Source: Pyronema omphalodes (lineage: Eukaryota > Ascomycota > Pezizomycetes > Pezizales > Pyronemataceae). Taken from it: a DNA stretch of 64,000 bases. A program made the position numbers and the translations under genes. How positions within the stretch are numbered: the stretch's first letter is position 1; every line of letters begins with the position of its first letter. The stretch spans positions 310,001-374,000 of the forward strand of contig JAJJXM010000037.1 in the NCBI GenBank assembly GCA_024516155.1, given 5' to 3'. Below, one piece after another: positions 22,783-34,502 of this stretch. Below the pieces are notes generated by a model that was not told the origin of the DNA, did not search any database, and worked only from the letters and a program-made list of their open reading frames with translations.

Positions 22783-25016
22783 AAGTGGGAATAGTGATAC
22801 AAATAGGGTATGGAACATAGAAGAAAGAGGATGAATGTAACGCGTGGAATATCTAGTCGAAGTTCAGAGCGTTGATGTGGTGGATTTAGGTCTCCTCATT
22901 ATCACTGTGATTCAATCTGATAAATCTAATCTAAAATTAAAAATACAAGACCGTGCGCCGCGCGCATCACCATCGTTCCCTAATAAATAATCCTCGCGGG
23001 ATTATGCCCTTACTTCTTCTAAACCATCCTACCCATTCCCGCTCGGTTCGGTCCCTAAGTCGATGGAACAGGCCCAATAAATCCTCCTGAATATAAGCAA
23101 ATCTCAACTGATCGTTTGATAGAAGGATATTCATAAAAAACAGTCTCAATCTAACTTCTAACCTCCGACATGCTACATAGCGTATCTCAATACAGCTCGA
23201 AATTTCTGAGCAGTATGGAATTCATATCATGAAATTTCCACGCCGTGAAACTTGGATGGGCAGTTAGTTGGTATGTATCGATACATCCCCAGTCGCACTA
23301 TGGATTCAGCTCCTGGTGAAGCAGGCTGCATAGGTAGCTACATACCGAATTTCGAAGTTGCACATGCCAGTTGAAGTATTAAACCCATCCCGATGCAGAC
23401 ATGAGTTGAGTTTCTTTAAAGCGTATACATGTGAACAGATATCCATTTTTTCCGCGGTCGAACCTACCCGTTTGATGAATCAATATGTATCAGTCGCTTG
23501 CATTGTAGGGGATATATACATGTATACATTATTCATATAAAGGCTCAGATGCATGTACATAATCGGATAGAGTGCTTTATACCCCATGGGGCCGGTGCCA
23601 TACCTTGATTCCCACAGAAAAACACCGTAGCCGTAGTCCAAGCGATATTCGTTCCTTGCATATATGACAATCGGAATTACTATGATATCAGTAAAATGTT
23701 TTGGGAATTTGGCTAAATTAAGCTTGCTGCTTACTTTCCCCACGGTTTACGGTAAAACAGTCTAACGCTATGGGGTTTAGGTTCCTGGATGATCCGTTGC
23801 GTTTGACAGGGCTAATGCTAGTACAAGGCCCGGGGAGATTTATTCTATGTACATCCGATGTAGATTGATATGGTTATGATGGTTGACTGGTTAGACGCGG
23901 TCGTGGACTGAGTACATTGGGGATTTAGGGTTCCATGCTCAATGGAATGTTTGTTTATAATGGAAGATATTTTTTATTACAAGATACCGCCTCCTCATGA
24001 GACTTGATGAAGGCTGATAGAAGTCAAGAAGCTGTAGATATCTATCTACCCTACTGGGTCAAAGCGGAGGCTGTATTTTAATCCAAATTTCTATACGTCT
24101 CCGTGTAGGGTTTCTTTCAGGCTCTTCCCGGGACTGCTTCATTTGGTAATATAAGCGTCCCTGCATCCGTTGAATATATGGTTAAGGAAATCTGTCATTC
24201 GCGGCCAAGGAACATTGTATTGCATGGGCTTTTTAGGCTTCGGTGACCGGTCGGCATGTAATATATTAAATAAAGAGATGCCTATATTTCCTACGGTATT
24301 CAAGTTCGGTAATTTGTATCTCGCAGAGTACGAAACTGTACGGCTCGCATGATTACCGAAAAGAAAAATGTGGGGAATTTTAATCTTCCGAAGAGACTAA
24401 TATTATCATCATGGAATAGACGAACATAGTGGATGGTCTAAAAATACTTTGGAATCGGAAGCGGAGTATGGTTCATAGGCGATCACTTTTTGAGGGAATA
24501 AGTACAAGTACCGGGCAATTCTTACTTTACGAATCAGATACACAATTCAAAATTCCTATAATATAAGGTAGCTGAAAAAGTAAGAATGAGATTAACCATA
24601 TGAATACCCCTGAATCAACCACACGGGGATATATATTGAAACAATTATAAGGCGGCGCGTATTGAACTTTGCCGTATCAGCATGCCGAAAGTCTATCAAT
24701 ATCGAACCGATATCGCCTCGGATTTACCTCATGATAGTGTAGGTACTATCACAGGTATTTCTACCATCATCTTGTGACATGTGCAAGACTCTGCAACTTT
24801 GCGGGGTATGGTCCGTGTGGGAATCTTGAATAACCAGTTTCGAAAGTCCTAAAGACATATACTGAGAATGGAAGTCGAATAAAGATCTATAACATATAAG
24901 TAACCTTCATCGCCACTTTCGTGAAAACGTTCATATCTAAACCATCGTTCCAGCTACAACCCAACCCGCTATCTTCAGATTCAACCTAAGCCTTTTTTTA
25001 ATTAGTATCAACCAAA
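22783..25016. other. Intergenic, nothing recognised
   Basis: Open frames here are short (about 60-87 codons) and carry no motif. The last ~100 bases form the pyrimidine-rich leader of the HsbA-like gene. Confidence 0.4.
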
Positions 25017-25751
25017 ATGCGTTTTGGAACCCTAGCACTCTTCGGCCTGACCGCCTTTGCCTCCGCCGCTTCCATCATCAAGCGTGATGCCGCAACCATC
25101 ATCGCCGATGTACGTTCCTCTCCTCACATCAAGCCTTTCTTCATCTCTCCGCGGCCGTCATTACATCCAAGCCATCCCTTCCTCTATAGCAAAGTCGCGT
25201 CTTCCAATCTCCCACTGACGTCATGATCCGTAGCTTCAAACAATCGACAAAAATATCGACACCTGCAACAGCAAGATCGCAGCCTTCAACGGTGGAGTCC
25301 TCGAGGCACTCGCCGTAGCTCAAGCAGCCGACACAATCATCGCCTCCACCAATAAAGCCACAGATGATACCAACGCCTCCGCTGCTTTGAACGATAACGA
25401 CTCTGTTAACGTCGTGCTTAATTTGAGTGCTTTGAATCCTAAGATTAAGAGTAACCTGGATGCCACTGTTGCAAAGGTAAGAAATTTGTGTCATGAACGA
25501 GGAGCTGGCCGAGGGGAGGGCTGTTGCTATAGGGTGGATTAAGTATGCTGATATATGAACAGAAATCTCAATTCCAAAACGGCGGCTTTGGTAGTCTTGT
25601 ATTAAAGCAGTTGAACTCCCTGAAAACGGCATCCGGAAACCTTTCTGCTGCTTTGGGAAATAAGGTTACTGCGGGAAATAAACAGACTGTTGCAAATTTG
25701 GCGGCTGAAACGGCGGCGAATTTCGATAAGGCTATTGCTGAGTTTTCTTGA
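25017..25751 (+). CDS. HsbA-like secreted cell-wall protein
   Basis: Three exons, 25017-25109, 25234-25476 and 25563-25751, all phase 0, give 174 residues. The signal peptide is MRFGTLALFGLTAFASAAS, followed by a KR site (Kex2-like) before DAATIIAD. The mature region has the helical pattern of the hydrophobic surface binding protein A / Mp1p-type galactomannoprotein family: DxxTIxxNIDxxxxxIxAFxGG near the start, then Ala-rich amphipathic helices, with conserved spacing up to FDKAIAEFS. Family members coat hydrophobic surfaces, recruit cutinases, or bind lipids at the cell surface. The gene stands alone. The length agrees with the family (about 170-190). Confidence 0.85.
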
Positions 25752-26158
25752 ACAATAACCGTTTGATGAAGGCAATGAATATTGGGTTTTGGTGGATGGA
25801 AGCTGGGATGGGGATGAGCAATGAGTGACGAGTGATGAGTGAAGTCTCGTGATATGATGCGATAGGCGAGAATGGATTGATGGCACCGGATGAGCTATTA
25901 ATGAAAGATGAATAAATACTTCAGTTCTGAAAGCTTATAAAGGAACTATTTTATTCCACTTGATCACGCAATATTGCCAACTCAGTTTTACAACTCATCG
26001 GTCTGCCATGGTATCATCTGTCAATGAATCTGCCTGCAATTTTCCATAATCATGAACTTTCAATATACTCTATTAACCATATCTAGTCATTAGAACCATT
26101 AAAATCTATACAAGTTTACTTTAGGCGATACTAGATCATTTCCATCTCTTGAGTTTCT
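25752..26158. other. Short intergenic between convergent genes
   Basis: Shared 3' region of the HsbA-like gene (plus) and the Kelch gene (minus). Nothing else is seen. Confidence 0.4.
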
Positions 26159-28198
26159 TTACGAACTCCGATTCGTACCATCCATTTCTATAATCCCTTC
26201 AACAGAGTGATCCCGATCACTATTAACCGGCATTTCATATCTCACATTCCAAGCTTGCATTTCTCTTGGCCTCTCATTCTCCGTATCCCCCGGCACCTCC
26301 GTAACTGGATGAGTAACCGGCGGCGGATAAACGTGCCCCATTCCCTGTGGCAGCTCATACTTCACGTATTCAATATCACCCGGCGCTTCTGGATACCCTT
26401 GATACTCATAATTGGGCTTACTAATAGCCGCCTTCCTTCGTCGGAGAAAAAACCACACAAGGCCTGCGATGATGGCAACACCGGCGACACCTCCGACGAC
26501 ACCTGCTATTGCGGCGGTGTGGTTGGATGTCGTAGCTGGAGTATCAAAGGTGGATTTGGCGTCAGAACCTCCAGACACGGAGTCGGGGCTTGAATTTGAG
26601 GATTTCTTGACATTGAACTGCATCAGGGCTTTCACTTCTGGAGAGTCGAAGCCGCCATTGGGCTGCATTTTTGTAGCGGATCCATTAACCCTATATTACA
26701 GTGAGCCTTCCATCCTCTTTCCCTATTTCAATTGGATTTGGGGCCTTTAGTCAACTTACGTTCCTCCGATAGCCTCCACGACCGGCTGTGGTACTTGATA
26801 TTGCCCCGCATCAACATTAAACTTATCCACCCACATTCCACTTGTAAGATCCAACAAAAACACATTATTCCCATTCGTATCACAGGATAGATCATTTTTT
26901 GCTCCAACATAATGACGTCCACCCCAAGACAACATATATCTCTTTCCAACATCCGTACAAGCAGGATCCCATCTCTTTCCCGCCACCCTGCTAGAATCGG
27001 TTGCATTACCTGGTAGCTGAACCCAATCAAAAGAAGGAATTGACAACACCCATACCGTATCTGTCGGAGCCAAATCCTGCCCCGATGCGCCTCCATAGAT
27101 AAAAACCTGCCAACTAGACCCATCCGGTGCCTCCTTGACAACAGTACAGAAATTCGCCCTTGGATCAGGAACCACCACAGTATCCGGTGAGATATAAGAA
27201 ACCCACTTCGACTGCTTAGTAGAGTAAATCCAAAATTCTCTCATACTCCTAGCCTTTTGCGGGGATGCTCTTTGAGCTTCACTCCGTCCTCCAAAGGCCA
27301 GCAGCAACTCATCAGTAGCAGTAGTGATATGTACCAACCCCCCGTCTCTACCATTAGGAAACGGTTGCGTTTCATTTCGAATCGAATCCTGATTGGCATC
27401 ATAAATCAAGAAGCCATGATGATCCCCCATATCCCGTCCACCATCCCATGGTATGTCAGGTGCGTCTTTATAGGCTAATCCCCCGAGATAGTACCCGCGA
27501 TTTAGGCTGGGAATCCAGGCAGACATGCTGGAAGCGACTTTTAGGATTGCACCGTCTTTGTCTTTTCCTGCTGCGAGCATGGCTAGGCCAGAGGTGGTCT
27601 TGACTGTGTCGACGCTCCATTGGTTGCTTTTGGTGTCATAGGCTACTCTGGCGTCGACGGCACGGATGGTTGTTACTGTGGGACTCTTTAAAGCAACAGC
27701 AGCGCGAGAGGCTTCGTGATAACCAAAGAATACTCCGAGTTTGTCTTTTGCAAAGGGCCAGAGGGTGGTGTAGGTATTCCGGGGAATGTTGTCGGGAAGT
27801 AGTGAGCGGGAGACGTAGGTGGAAACGTCTGAGGATGTAAGGAGGGATTTACTAAAGTCGATAGTGCGGAGATAGTTGTTGGGTCCAGTGTAGTTTTCAA
27901 ACCCAGTGAATGTAGACCAACCGCCGTAAATGTATGCTTTGTTGTTGACAAATCTGGCTGGTGGGGAAAGAAGTTAGCTGGAGCTCTGTATTTATGATCA
28001 GTGTGGTATGGGCCTGAGGGATTAGGCTGTGGGAAACGTTATAAACATTGAAAGAAGAGATAACTTACCAGATGATCCACTCACGAAACAGAAATCGGTG
28101 ATTTCATCGGGTGCATTTTGTGTATTCTGTGCATTTGCCACAATAGCAGCTCCCACCACCAGTAAAACCAAAGCCGTGGCCTGGGAGTCCAGTATCAT
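26159..28198 (-). CDS. Membrane-anchored Kelch-repeat protein
   Basis: Three exons on the minus strand, 28198-28069, 27957-26760 and 26690-26159, give 619 residues. An N-terminal hydrophobic segment (ALVLLVVGAAIVANA) is a signal peptide. The large middle part forms a Kelch-type beta-propeller, with strands such as NKAYIYGGWSTF, ELLLAFGGRSE and WQVFIYGGASG (the last two carrying the GG doublets of Kelch blades). After a Ser/Thr-rich stalk comes one transmembrane helix (AAIAGVVGGVAGVAIIAGLVWFF) stopped by RRRK, and a ~100-residue Pro/Glu-rich cytoplasmic tail. The architecture suggests a cell-surface or secretory-pathway protein with an outside propeller; the ligand is unknown. Such proteins are widespread in Pezizomycotina. 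Confidence 0.85.
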
Positions 28199-29494
28199 CT
28201 GTTTTTTTTTTGAGCTTTACAAAAGAATAATGTTCGAGTGTAAGTAAGGAGAGGGGGAACGATGTCGTAATATCAACATTAAGGCTGTGGGTAGTTTTAT
28301 CTCTCCCATCCCACCGTTAAAATTTCTTATTCCTTTTCGCGGACTTCCGCACCGCAGCTGAGCAGAGGAAAAGTAAAATACCATTTGTTTAGCTATAGGT
28401 AGTGGTAACAAAGATCATCAGGATCTAGAATTATGCATGTCTTCTTGTAACAGTGCTCCTCATTACTCTAATCTTAGAGTCTCCTAAGAACATACTAACA
28501 GGCTATGTATATGCACCAGTTATAATTTACCATAGACCATCATATACCTAGGCAGACATCACATAAGCTTACCGGAGAAATTTCTAGCGCAGAGACGGTT
28601 ACCCCGTGTAACTAGTTTGTATCAATGGGGTGTAGTATGTAACCCTGACTAGTTATACCACGGGCGCTTGAATTGTGGATCCGAAACCGTCTGAAGCGTG
28701 ACGGGCCGGGGGGGGGGGGGGGGGGACTTTATGCGCATGCGGTTTTCTCTGCCACCAATCCAAGGGCCCGGATAGACTTCAGAACGAGATCTATAACAGG
28801 CACGCGAGAGATATTTAAACATACTACTGGGGTAAAGTTATCGCCATGCAACACCGAGATATCTGCTAAGCCTGTTCATGGCACATGGTTACATCAATCA
28901 ACTGCATATAAACTGTTTCACCAAGCAATCCCAACGAGAGTCTATCTTCAGTAAGACATATAGAACTGAGAATATTGAAGAGCTTCTGCATCTTCATGGT
29001 CAAAACATTCAATACCACTTGAGACTTTAGTTACTGACCGATTTTTGCAGCCGGCCGCTCAACGCTCGACGTACCTGGTCTTCGATAACCCTCCTCTTCA
29101 TATTTGAGGAAGATTACATAAGCACAGCATTGACGTTAGTGATTAAGTGTGTGTAGATCATGTGTAGTTAAATATTTAAAGCCTCACGGCAACCAGGAGT
29201 GAGCTGGATTCCGTAAGCGCACAGTTGGGATGCGGATTTGCCTTGCTCATCGGGAGTCACTCGCCTGTGCCTACGGGCACCTCAGCTCGGGGATCCCGCA
29301 AGCGCGGGGATCCAAAAAAAGATTATAAGTGCAGTGGCGAAGTCACGATGCATATGTACGCGCCAAATGATAAAGAAGTATGCAGGATGACAAAGAAAGG
29401 AGTGGAAGAGCAAAGGGGATTTGATGGGTTAATATTCAACAGAACACAAACTGCGAAAATTGAACGGCCAGCGAGGAAAAAGTGAAGCAAAACA
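28199..29494. other. Intergenic with GC-rich structured segment
   Basis: Holds an 18-base G run at 28708-28725. About 29190-29315 is unusually GC-rich and rich in short hairpins: GTGCCTACGGGCAC, and GGATCCCGC/GCGGGGATCC at 29291-29313, followed by an A7 run. It could be a SINE tail or a structured RNA. No protein gene is seen. Confidence 0.4.
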
Positions 29495-29612
29495 ACTACA
29501 GTATCTGGGATTCCCGTCTGGTCACCCACGACAGTACTAGCCAGACGATATCATGCTTAAATAGCGCAGAGCGGACGGGATGCGTTGTGTTCATGATTCT
29601 ATGACCGTAGCT
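29495..29612 (-). rRNA. 5S rRNA gene, minus-strand copy
   Basis: On the minus strand the 118-nt sequence begins AGCTACGGTCATAG, contains ATCCCGTCCGCTCTGCG and TGGGTGACCAGACGGGAATC, and ends ACTGTAGT, so the two ends pair as helix I. The internal control region (TTAAGC through GGTGACC) is present and a short T run follows. It differs by one base from the plus-strand copy at 32348-32465. Dispersed single 5S genes are usual in Pezizomycotina. Confidence 0.9.
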
Positions 29613-29877
29613 GTCGTGATAATTCTGCGTAACTTTATAATGCTTTGTTGTATAACCTTAATAATTGTCTTGTCACGTTTATTCGTTGTCAATACCTGTG
29701 AAAACAGGCCAAAAATTTCCGTTTCAGTGCAACCAAAGGCAGCTAGGATATCCAAAACAAAATATACACCCACACCTCGTGTGACATTTCCCCAATCTCT
29801 TCATCTCAGTGGTAAAAGCTACCGTAATATCTATCAATTGAAAGAACGCCATCCAAACGCCGGAAAACAAACCCAAA
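29613..29877. other. Spacer between 5S rRNA and MED7
   Basis: Upstream flank of the minus-strand 5S gene and 3' flank of MED7. Nothing else is recognised. Confidence 0.4.
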
Positions 29878-30657
29878 CTAAATCGACTCCGCAATTAGCC
29901 TCCAACCTTGAGCATCCCTCTTCCTCGCTTTCTCTTTCTTGATAACTTCCTTATCTCTCTCAGCCTCAACCGGTTCCCTCATCTCCTCTTCTCTGACCTG
30001 ATCAGCAATGGCCGACGCCTTTACTAACGCCTCGTTCACCCTCCTTGTAGCCTCCCAATTATCTTCGGTTTCCTTTCTAACTCTCTGTAGTTGCTCTTCC
30101 ATCATCATACACAATGTTTCTCTTGCCTGATGTGGCCGGTATTGGTTGATCAAATGGTGCATATTAAATAAAATCGTTTCTATCGCTTTCAGTTTAACAC
30201 CGAACTACATCTTGTTAGCTTCCGTGCTGTAACCTCAGCACTGTACATGGATACGCACCAACTGAGGGTTCAAAGACATCAATCCGCACAGCTCCAGAAA
30301 GTTTAGGAGTAATGACTTCGACAGTCTTCGTAGTTCCACCAGCCTCTGCGCGCCCGAGGGTCCCTCGGCCTCTCGCTCATATAGCGTATCGATACCGGCA
30401 TATTCTAGGTCAACATTCCTCTCTTCCACTGACCATTGGTCTGTGAAACACCACCAATCTCCAGTTGCAGGCGGTGGAGGGATAAGAAATTGTAGCGGGC
30501 TGTCGCGGGGAAGTGTTTCCTTCGGGATAGGGTCGTTTGTTCCGAGGCTTAGAAGTTGACGATGCGCGCGAAGAGCGGATAGATTCTCTTCCGTAAAGTG
30601 AGTATAGAAGTAGGGTGGATCGGGCCAGGCTGATGAGGCTTCTTCGTTTGCTGCCAT
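29878..30657 (-). CDS. MED7: Mediator complex subunit 7
   Basis: Two exons on the minus strand, 30657-30259 and 30204-29878, in phase 0, give 241 residues. The N-terminal WPDPPYFYTHFTEENLSALR and the PLQFLIPPPP motif are the MED7 signature. Splicing joins NPQL to FGVKLKAIETILFNMHHLIN, followed by QYRPHQARETL, a hallmark of the subunit's helical hinge that contacts MED21. The C-terminal third is a charged coiled coil. The protein belongs to the Mediator middle module and is essential for RNA polymerase II transcription. It is divergent from the lipid phosphatase gene, with 254 bp between the start codons. Confidence 0.92.
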
Positions 30658-30911
30658 TGTTGCGGAGTTGAGTTTGGATGAAAGAGAGCTGCTACGCGAC
30701 AGAACACGCGAAGAGAGGGTAACTTTCTATGTACGCTATGACGACAGCTCCTGCGGTGGCCACCATAGCTTCTCGACAGCTTGGTCCGTCTCCAACTGTT
30801 ATACCCTCTTTCACCGGATCGTCCTGTACCCTCCCGCATTACTTCCAGTTAATATCATAGACCAAGATCGCAAACACGTTCCGGTCACTTGAAAGACAAA
30901 GATACGGCACC
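30658..30911. promoter_or_regulatory. Shared divergent promoter, MED7 / PAP2 phosphatase
   Basis: Only 254 bp separate the opposed start codons, so the two genes probably share a bidirectional promoter. No TATA box stands out; GGCCACC and CCGGTCACTTG are present. Confidence 0.55.
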
Positions 30912-31919
30912 ATGCCGGCTACTACTCGTCTGAAATCGAAAGAACGAGCGCCGGAACCTGGTTTCATAGGTGCCGTTAAGAGAATGTATACTGTGAGCTA
31001 TTCTTTACCCCTTGGAACTTCAGGCATGTTCGACATAGCCTTCAAAGCTTAACAAAGCTCGCAAAATGAAACAAAACATAACTAATAGCCACCCCAGCGA
31101 GCCTACGGCGCTGATTGGTTCGGCGTTCTTCTCCTCGCCCTGCAGAACCTCGCTCTACTCTTTATCGTTCCCTTCAAGCGTCTCTTTTCTCTAGACGACC
31201 GACGAATTTCCTTTCCCTTCGCAGAGATTGAACATGTGCCTGTACCGCAACTCATATTCTACGCCACCGCCCTCCCCGCGATTGTGATAACTCTCTATAT
31301 AGTCGTCGTTCCCTCCGCCACCGCAAAATCCCATAAACTCCATGTCGCCCTCCTTGGTCTAACGACCTCCCTTCTACTTGCTGCTTTCATTACCGATTTG
31401 ATCAAAAACACTGTTGGACGCGCGAGACCGGACTTATTGGACCGATGCAAGGCGGCTGAGGGTACTCCCTTGCATGAACTAGTAGACTGGACTGTGTGCA
31501 CCCAGACAAATCATCATATTTTGCATGATGGATTCAGGTCATTCCCATCTGGACACTCGAGCTTCTCATGGGCGGGTTTGGGATACCTGGGACTCTTCTT
31601 GGCGGGGCAGATGGCGGCGCTAAAAAGGGGGCGCGGAATCGGGAGGGTGATTGTGGCGGGTCTTCCGGCAGTGGGGGCCGCCTTGATAACAATTTCTAGA
31701 ACAGAGGATTATAGACATGATGTTTTCGATGTTACTGCTGGTACGAGTATTGGTATGGGGTGCGCATGGTTTATGTACAGGAGATACTTCCGGGCTTTGT
31801 CGGATGCGAAGTGTGAGATACCTTATGAGCGAGAAGAAGAAGACGGGGAGAAGGATGAAGATGGCTTCGAGAGGCTGAGGGAAGTTGAGATGGGAGTTAG
31901 AACCGGAAGGATGGTGTAA
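30912..31919 (+). CDS. PAP2-family lipid phosphate phosphatase (DPP1/LPP type)
   Basis: Two exons, 30912-30992 and 31098-31919, give 300 residues. All three phosphatase motifs are intact: KNTVGRARP (Lys130, Arg137, Pro138), PSGH (177-180) and SRTEDYRHDVFD (Arg228, His234, Asp238). About six hydrophobic segments fit the LPP membrane topology: ADWFGVLLLALQNLALLFI, LIFYATALPAIVITLYIVVV, LHVALLGLTTSLLLAAFI, WAGLGYLGLFLAG, VIVAGLPAVGAALITI and a segment after the last motif. The enzyme dephosphorylates diacylglycerol pyrophosphate, phosphatidate or related lipids in ER, Golgi or vacuole membranes. An acidic tail (EREEEDGEKDED) ends the protein. The first exon supplies the basic cytosolic N-terminus. 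Confidence 0.92.
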
Positions 31920-32347
31920 TATTGTATAGTATTGTGTACATGATTAGCTGGTGTTTGTTTGTTTTGAGACATTCGAGTACATGGAGGTGAGTATTCTCGC
32001 TTTGTTAATTATGTTTGTATATATTTTTGCGTGGCATCGGGATTTTAGCAAGGTTGTGATTTTAGTTTTGCTTTGAAAGATTCGGGAATGGAATAAACAG
32101 TATGTACAATATACATTTTTCGCTGATATCCTGCAGCCTCTTCAACCTCAGACAATGGCCTCGTTCCTACATCTCTATGAATAGAACCATCTGTTGCCGA
32201 GATTAACCTCAGATCATCTTGAGCACAGATCTTTCAGAGCTACTGTTCTATATCCTTTTCAGCATCACAGGTCACTATGACAGGGCTTCTAACTGTGTAG
32301 ACGATTATTGGAAATACTCTAATATTGTTCAAACATCCGTTCCAAAC
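31920..32347. other. Intergenic, nothing recognised
   Basis: 3' flank of the lipid phosphatase gene and upstream flank of the plus-strand 5S gene. No motif is seen. Confidence 0.4.
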
Positions 32348-32465
32348 AGCTACGGTCATAGAATCATGAACACAACGCATCCCGTCCGCTCTGCGCTATT
32401 TAAGCATGATATCGTCTGGCTAGTACTGTCGTGGGTGACCAGACGGGAATCCCGGATACTGTAGT
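32348..32465 (+). rRNA. 5S rRNA gene, plus-strand copy
   Basis: 118 nt with the same landmarks as the minus-strand copy: AGCTACGGTCATAG start, ATCCCGTCCGCTCTGCG, TTTAAGC, GGGTGACCAGACGGGAATC, and ACTGTAGT end pairing with the start. It runs straight into TTTT, the RNA polymerase III terminator. The single difference is CCCGG here against CCCAG in the other copy, in the 3' arm. Confidence 0.92.
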
Positions 32466-33935
32466 TTTTGTCTTCTGACAGAGCATCGCACGTTTCTTTT
32501 TGCAAGTCTCAATGAATTCACTGCCCTTGATAGTACAGAAATGTTTTTGCAGAATCTACCTTATTTCTGCAGCGCAGTTTATCTCTACCATTGTATTACG
32601 AGGTCATAGAATTGATAAATAACGATAGGACGGTAAGTTGTTCTGCCTCCCGACGGAAGAACTAATCCCTACTACAAGCGATCGATGGCCTCGTGTCCAT
32701 ACATAGCCTCTAGGTATAATGGTATGGATAGGTGTTCTTCGCCTCCACCAGCCTCTAGTACATGAACATTGAGTACTATCAAGCATTTCTCCTCTGCCCG
32801 CATAGTGTAAAGCTACATATCTTTGGTGATATAGTTGGTTCAAGTTGTGACTAATTATTGCATTATGATTTATTATTTCACGAGTGTAACAAGAGTGAAA
32901 CCAGTCTGATTGTACTTCATGGACTCGTTCACATCAGTAGCCCCAGAAGCTCTCGATGCTGGAAGCTCTACGCCATCCTGGCGAGACAAGAGGAGCCGAA
33001 GATGTAGTATCCTGGAGACAAGGTAAATTAAAAGAAGAAGGAAATCAAAGATCAAAAGATCTGTGATTAACGTCTTGTCACGCGGCAGTGCTGGTTAGAC
33101 TAAAGGCAAGTGATGGAATGTAGCAACTACCAACCTATCGCTGTTCTCCTCGAAAGTTTGTGCTTCGGTCCATTCATTCAAATTTGAGGCCCCATAATGT
33201 CGAAAGGCATCGTTATCTGCACAGCCATAGCATTTGAAGAACTACCGGCCAAATTCCTTACTCGTACATGTGAAATTCTCACATATTATCACTCGTTTAT
33301 TCAGCGTCAACGCGCTCGACATAGCTCAATTGAACACATTTTCGGCTAACTTTGCGTCTCTGAATTAGGATAATTGTTAGAATTATGTATACGGTACAGT
33401 CTGGAACTGGTACTAGTAAGCATGTATGATGTATCCAACATGGTGAGGGGTTGTTGAGGGTTGGTGAAACTCATAATCCTGGTACATATCGTCGCAATGT
33501 GGTTTCATCAACTTCGACCTGCCTGACATACCAACATAAAATGCTACTCATGAGTATCAGCAACTTTCACGACCATGTGGAATCTCCAGATTCGTAACGA
33601 CGATGGCCCTCGAGACGGACAAGACCAGACGGGACCCTGCTTGTTGTCGTCTCGATATCTCCATATCTGAGGACGTAGTAGGTAAATCCATAGTAAAGAT
33701 AGGTATAAAGACCATCGTATCGTCACAATCTCAAGACTATTTCCCGGCTGCATCATTATAGTACAGAAACACTTCTGCGATTCCTCAATCTCTTCCATAC
33801 TTTTTTATTCTTCCGAGGCCGGGCCTCCATTATTATCAATCTGCTTTGAGAAACAGTCTTTATCCATACAAATAAAACGTCCCCCAGCTTAAATCAACCC
33901 TATAATCGAACCGTCCATCAACCCATCCAGACAAG
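32466..33935. other. Intergenic; upstream part duplicated at 58.8 kb
   Basis: About 33430-33935 matches 58830-59365 in many blocks (for example CATAATCCTGGTAYATATCG, and GCAATGTGGTTTCAT), so the promoter of the secreted-protein gene was duplicated with it. The part before ~33230 shows nothing. Confidence 0.5.
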
Positions 33936-34502
33936 ATGCACCTCCCCCACCTATTCTTCACAATCTTTTTCTCTGTCACCCTCGTCTCTGCCGCCGGAAC
34001 CCAATTCATAACCGGTCCCTGCACCTCAGACTCGGACTGTGCCAGTTCCTGCTGCGGATTCCGTTCTGGAAAATGTGCAGGCCCAGTCATAGCCCAAGAA
34101 CGTGACGGTGGCTGTGGATTCGGTAATGCAGTCCCGAATGACACCGCTGCTCGAGCATTTCGAGCTGGTCAGAATGTTGCTGCTCCAGCTGCTGCTTCTC
34201 CGGTAGCCCCAGCAGCCGCAGCAGCTCCGGCCAAGGGTAATGCGGGCAATAGCGCCCAAAATCCAGGCGCAGCGGGGAACGGGCAGGGGAAACAGTTTAT
34301 CACAGGAGTTTGTAAAAGTGATGCGGATTGTGCAAGTGGATGTTGCGGGTTTAACAGCGGAAAGTGTGCAGGGGCAATTGTTGCGCAGGAAAGGGATGGA
34401 GGGTGTGGGTTTGGTGATGGGGCGCCGAATGATACAGCCGCTAGGAAGCTTAGGGGACAAGCGAAAAGAGGGATGGTGGTGCGGGAGAGGGAGAATATGT
34501 AG
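33936..34502 (+). CDS. Secreted Cys-rich BAS2-like protein, copy 1
   Basis: A single exon of 188 residues. The signal peptide is MHLPHLFFTIFFSVTLVSA. Two copies of a six-cysteine module follow: the first begins QFITGPCTSDSDCASSCCGF and runs through CGFG and PNDTAAR; the second begins QFITGVCKSDADCASGCCGF. An Ala/Pro-rich linker (about 77-105) joins them. The module matches what I recall of biotrophy-associated secreted protein 2 (BAS2) homologues of plant-associated fungi, which usually have one module; here it is doubled. Its role is unknown, with an extracellular or host-interface site likely. The close paralogue is at 59366-59932; the linker and second module are identical over 191 bp. Confidence 0.85.
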   Translation: MHLPHLFFTIFFSVTLVSAAGTQFITGPCTSDSDCASSCCGFRSGKCAGPVIAQERDGGCGFGNAVPNDTAARAFRAGQNVAAPAAASPVAPAAAAAPAKGNAGNSAQNPGAAGNGQGKQFITGVCKSDADCASGCCGFNSGKCAGAIVAQERDGGCGFGDGAPNDTAARKLRGQAKRGMVVRERENM

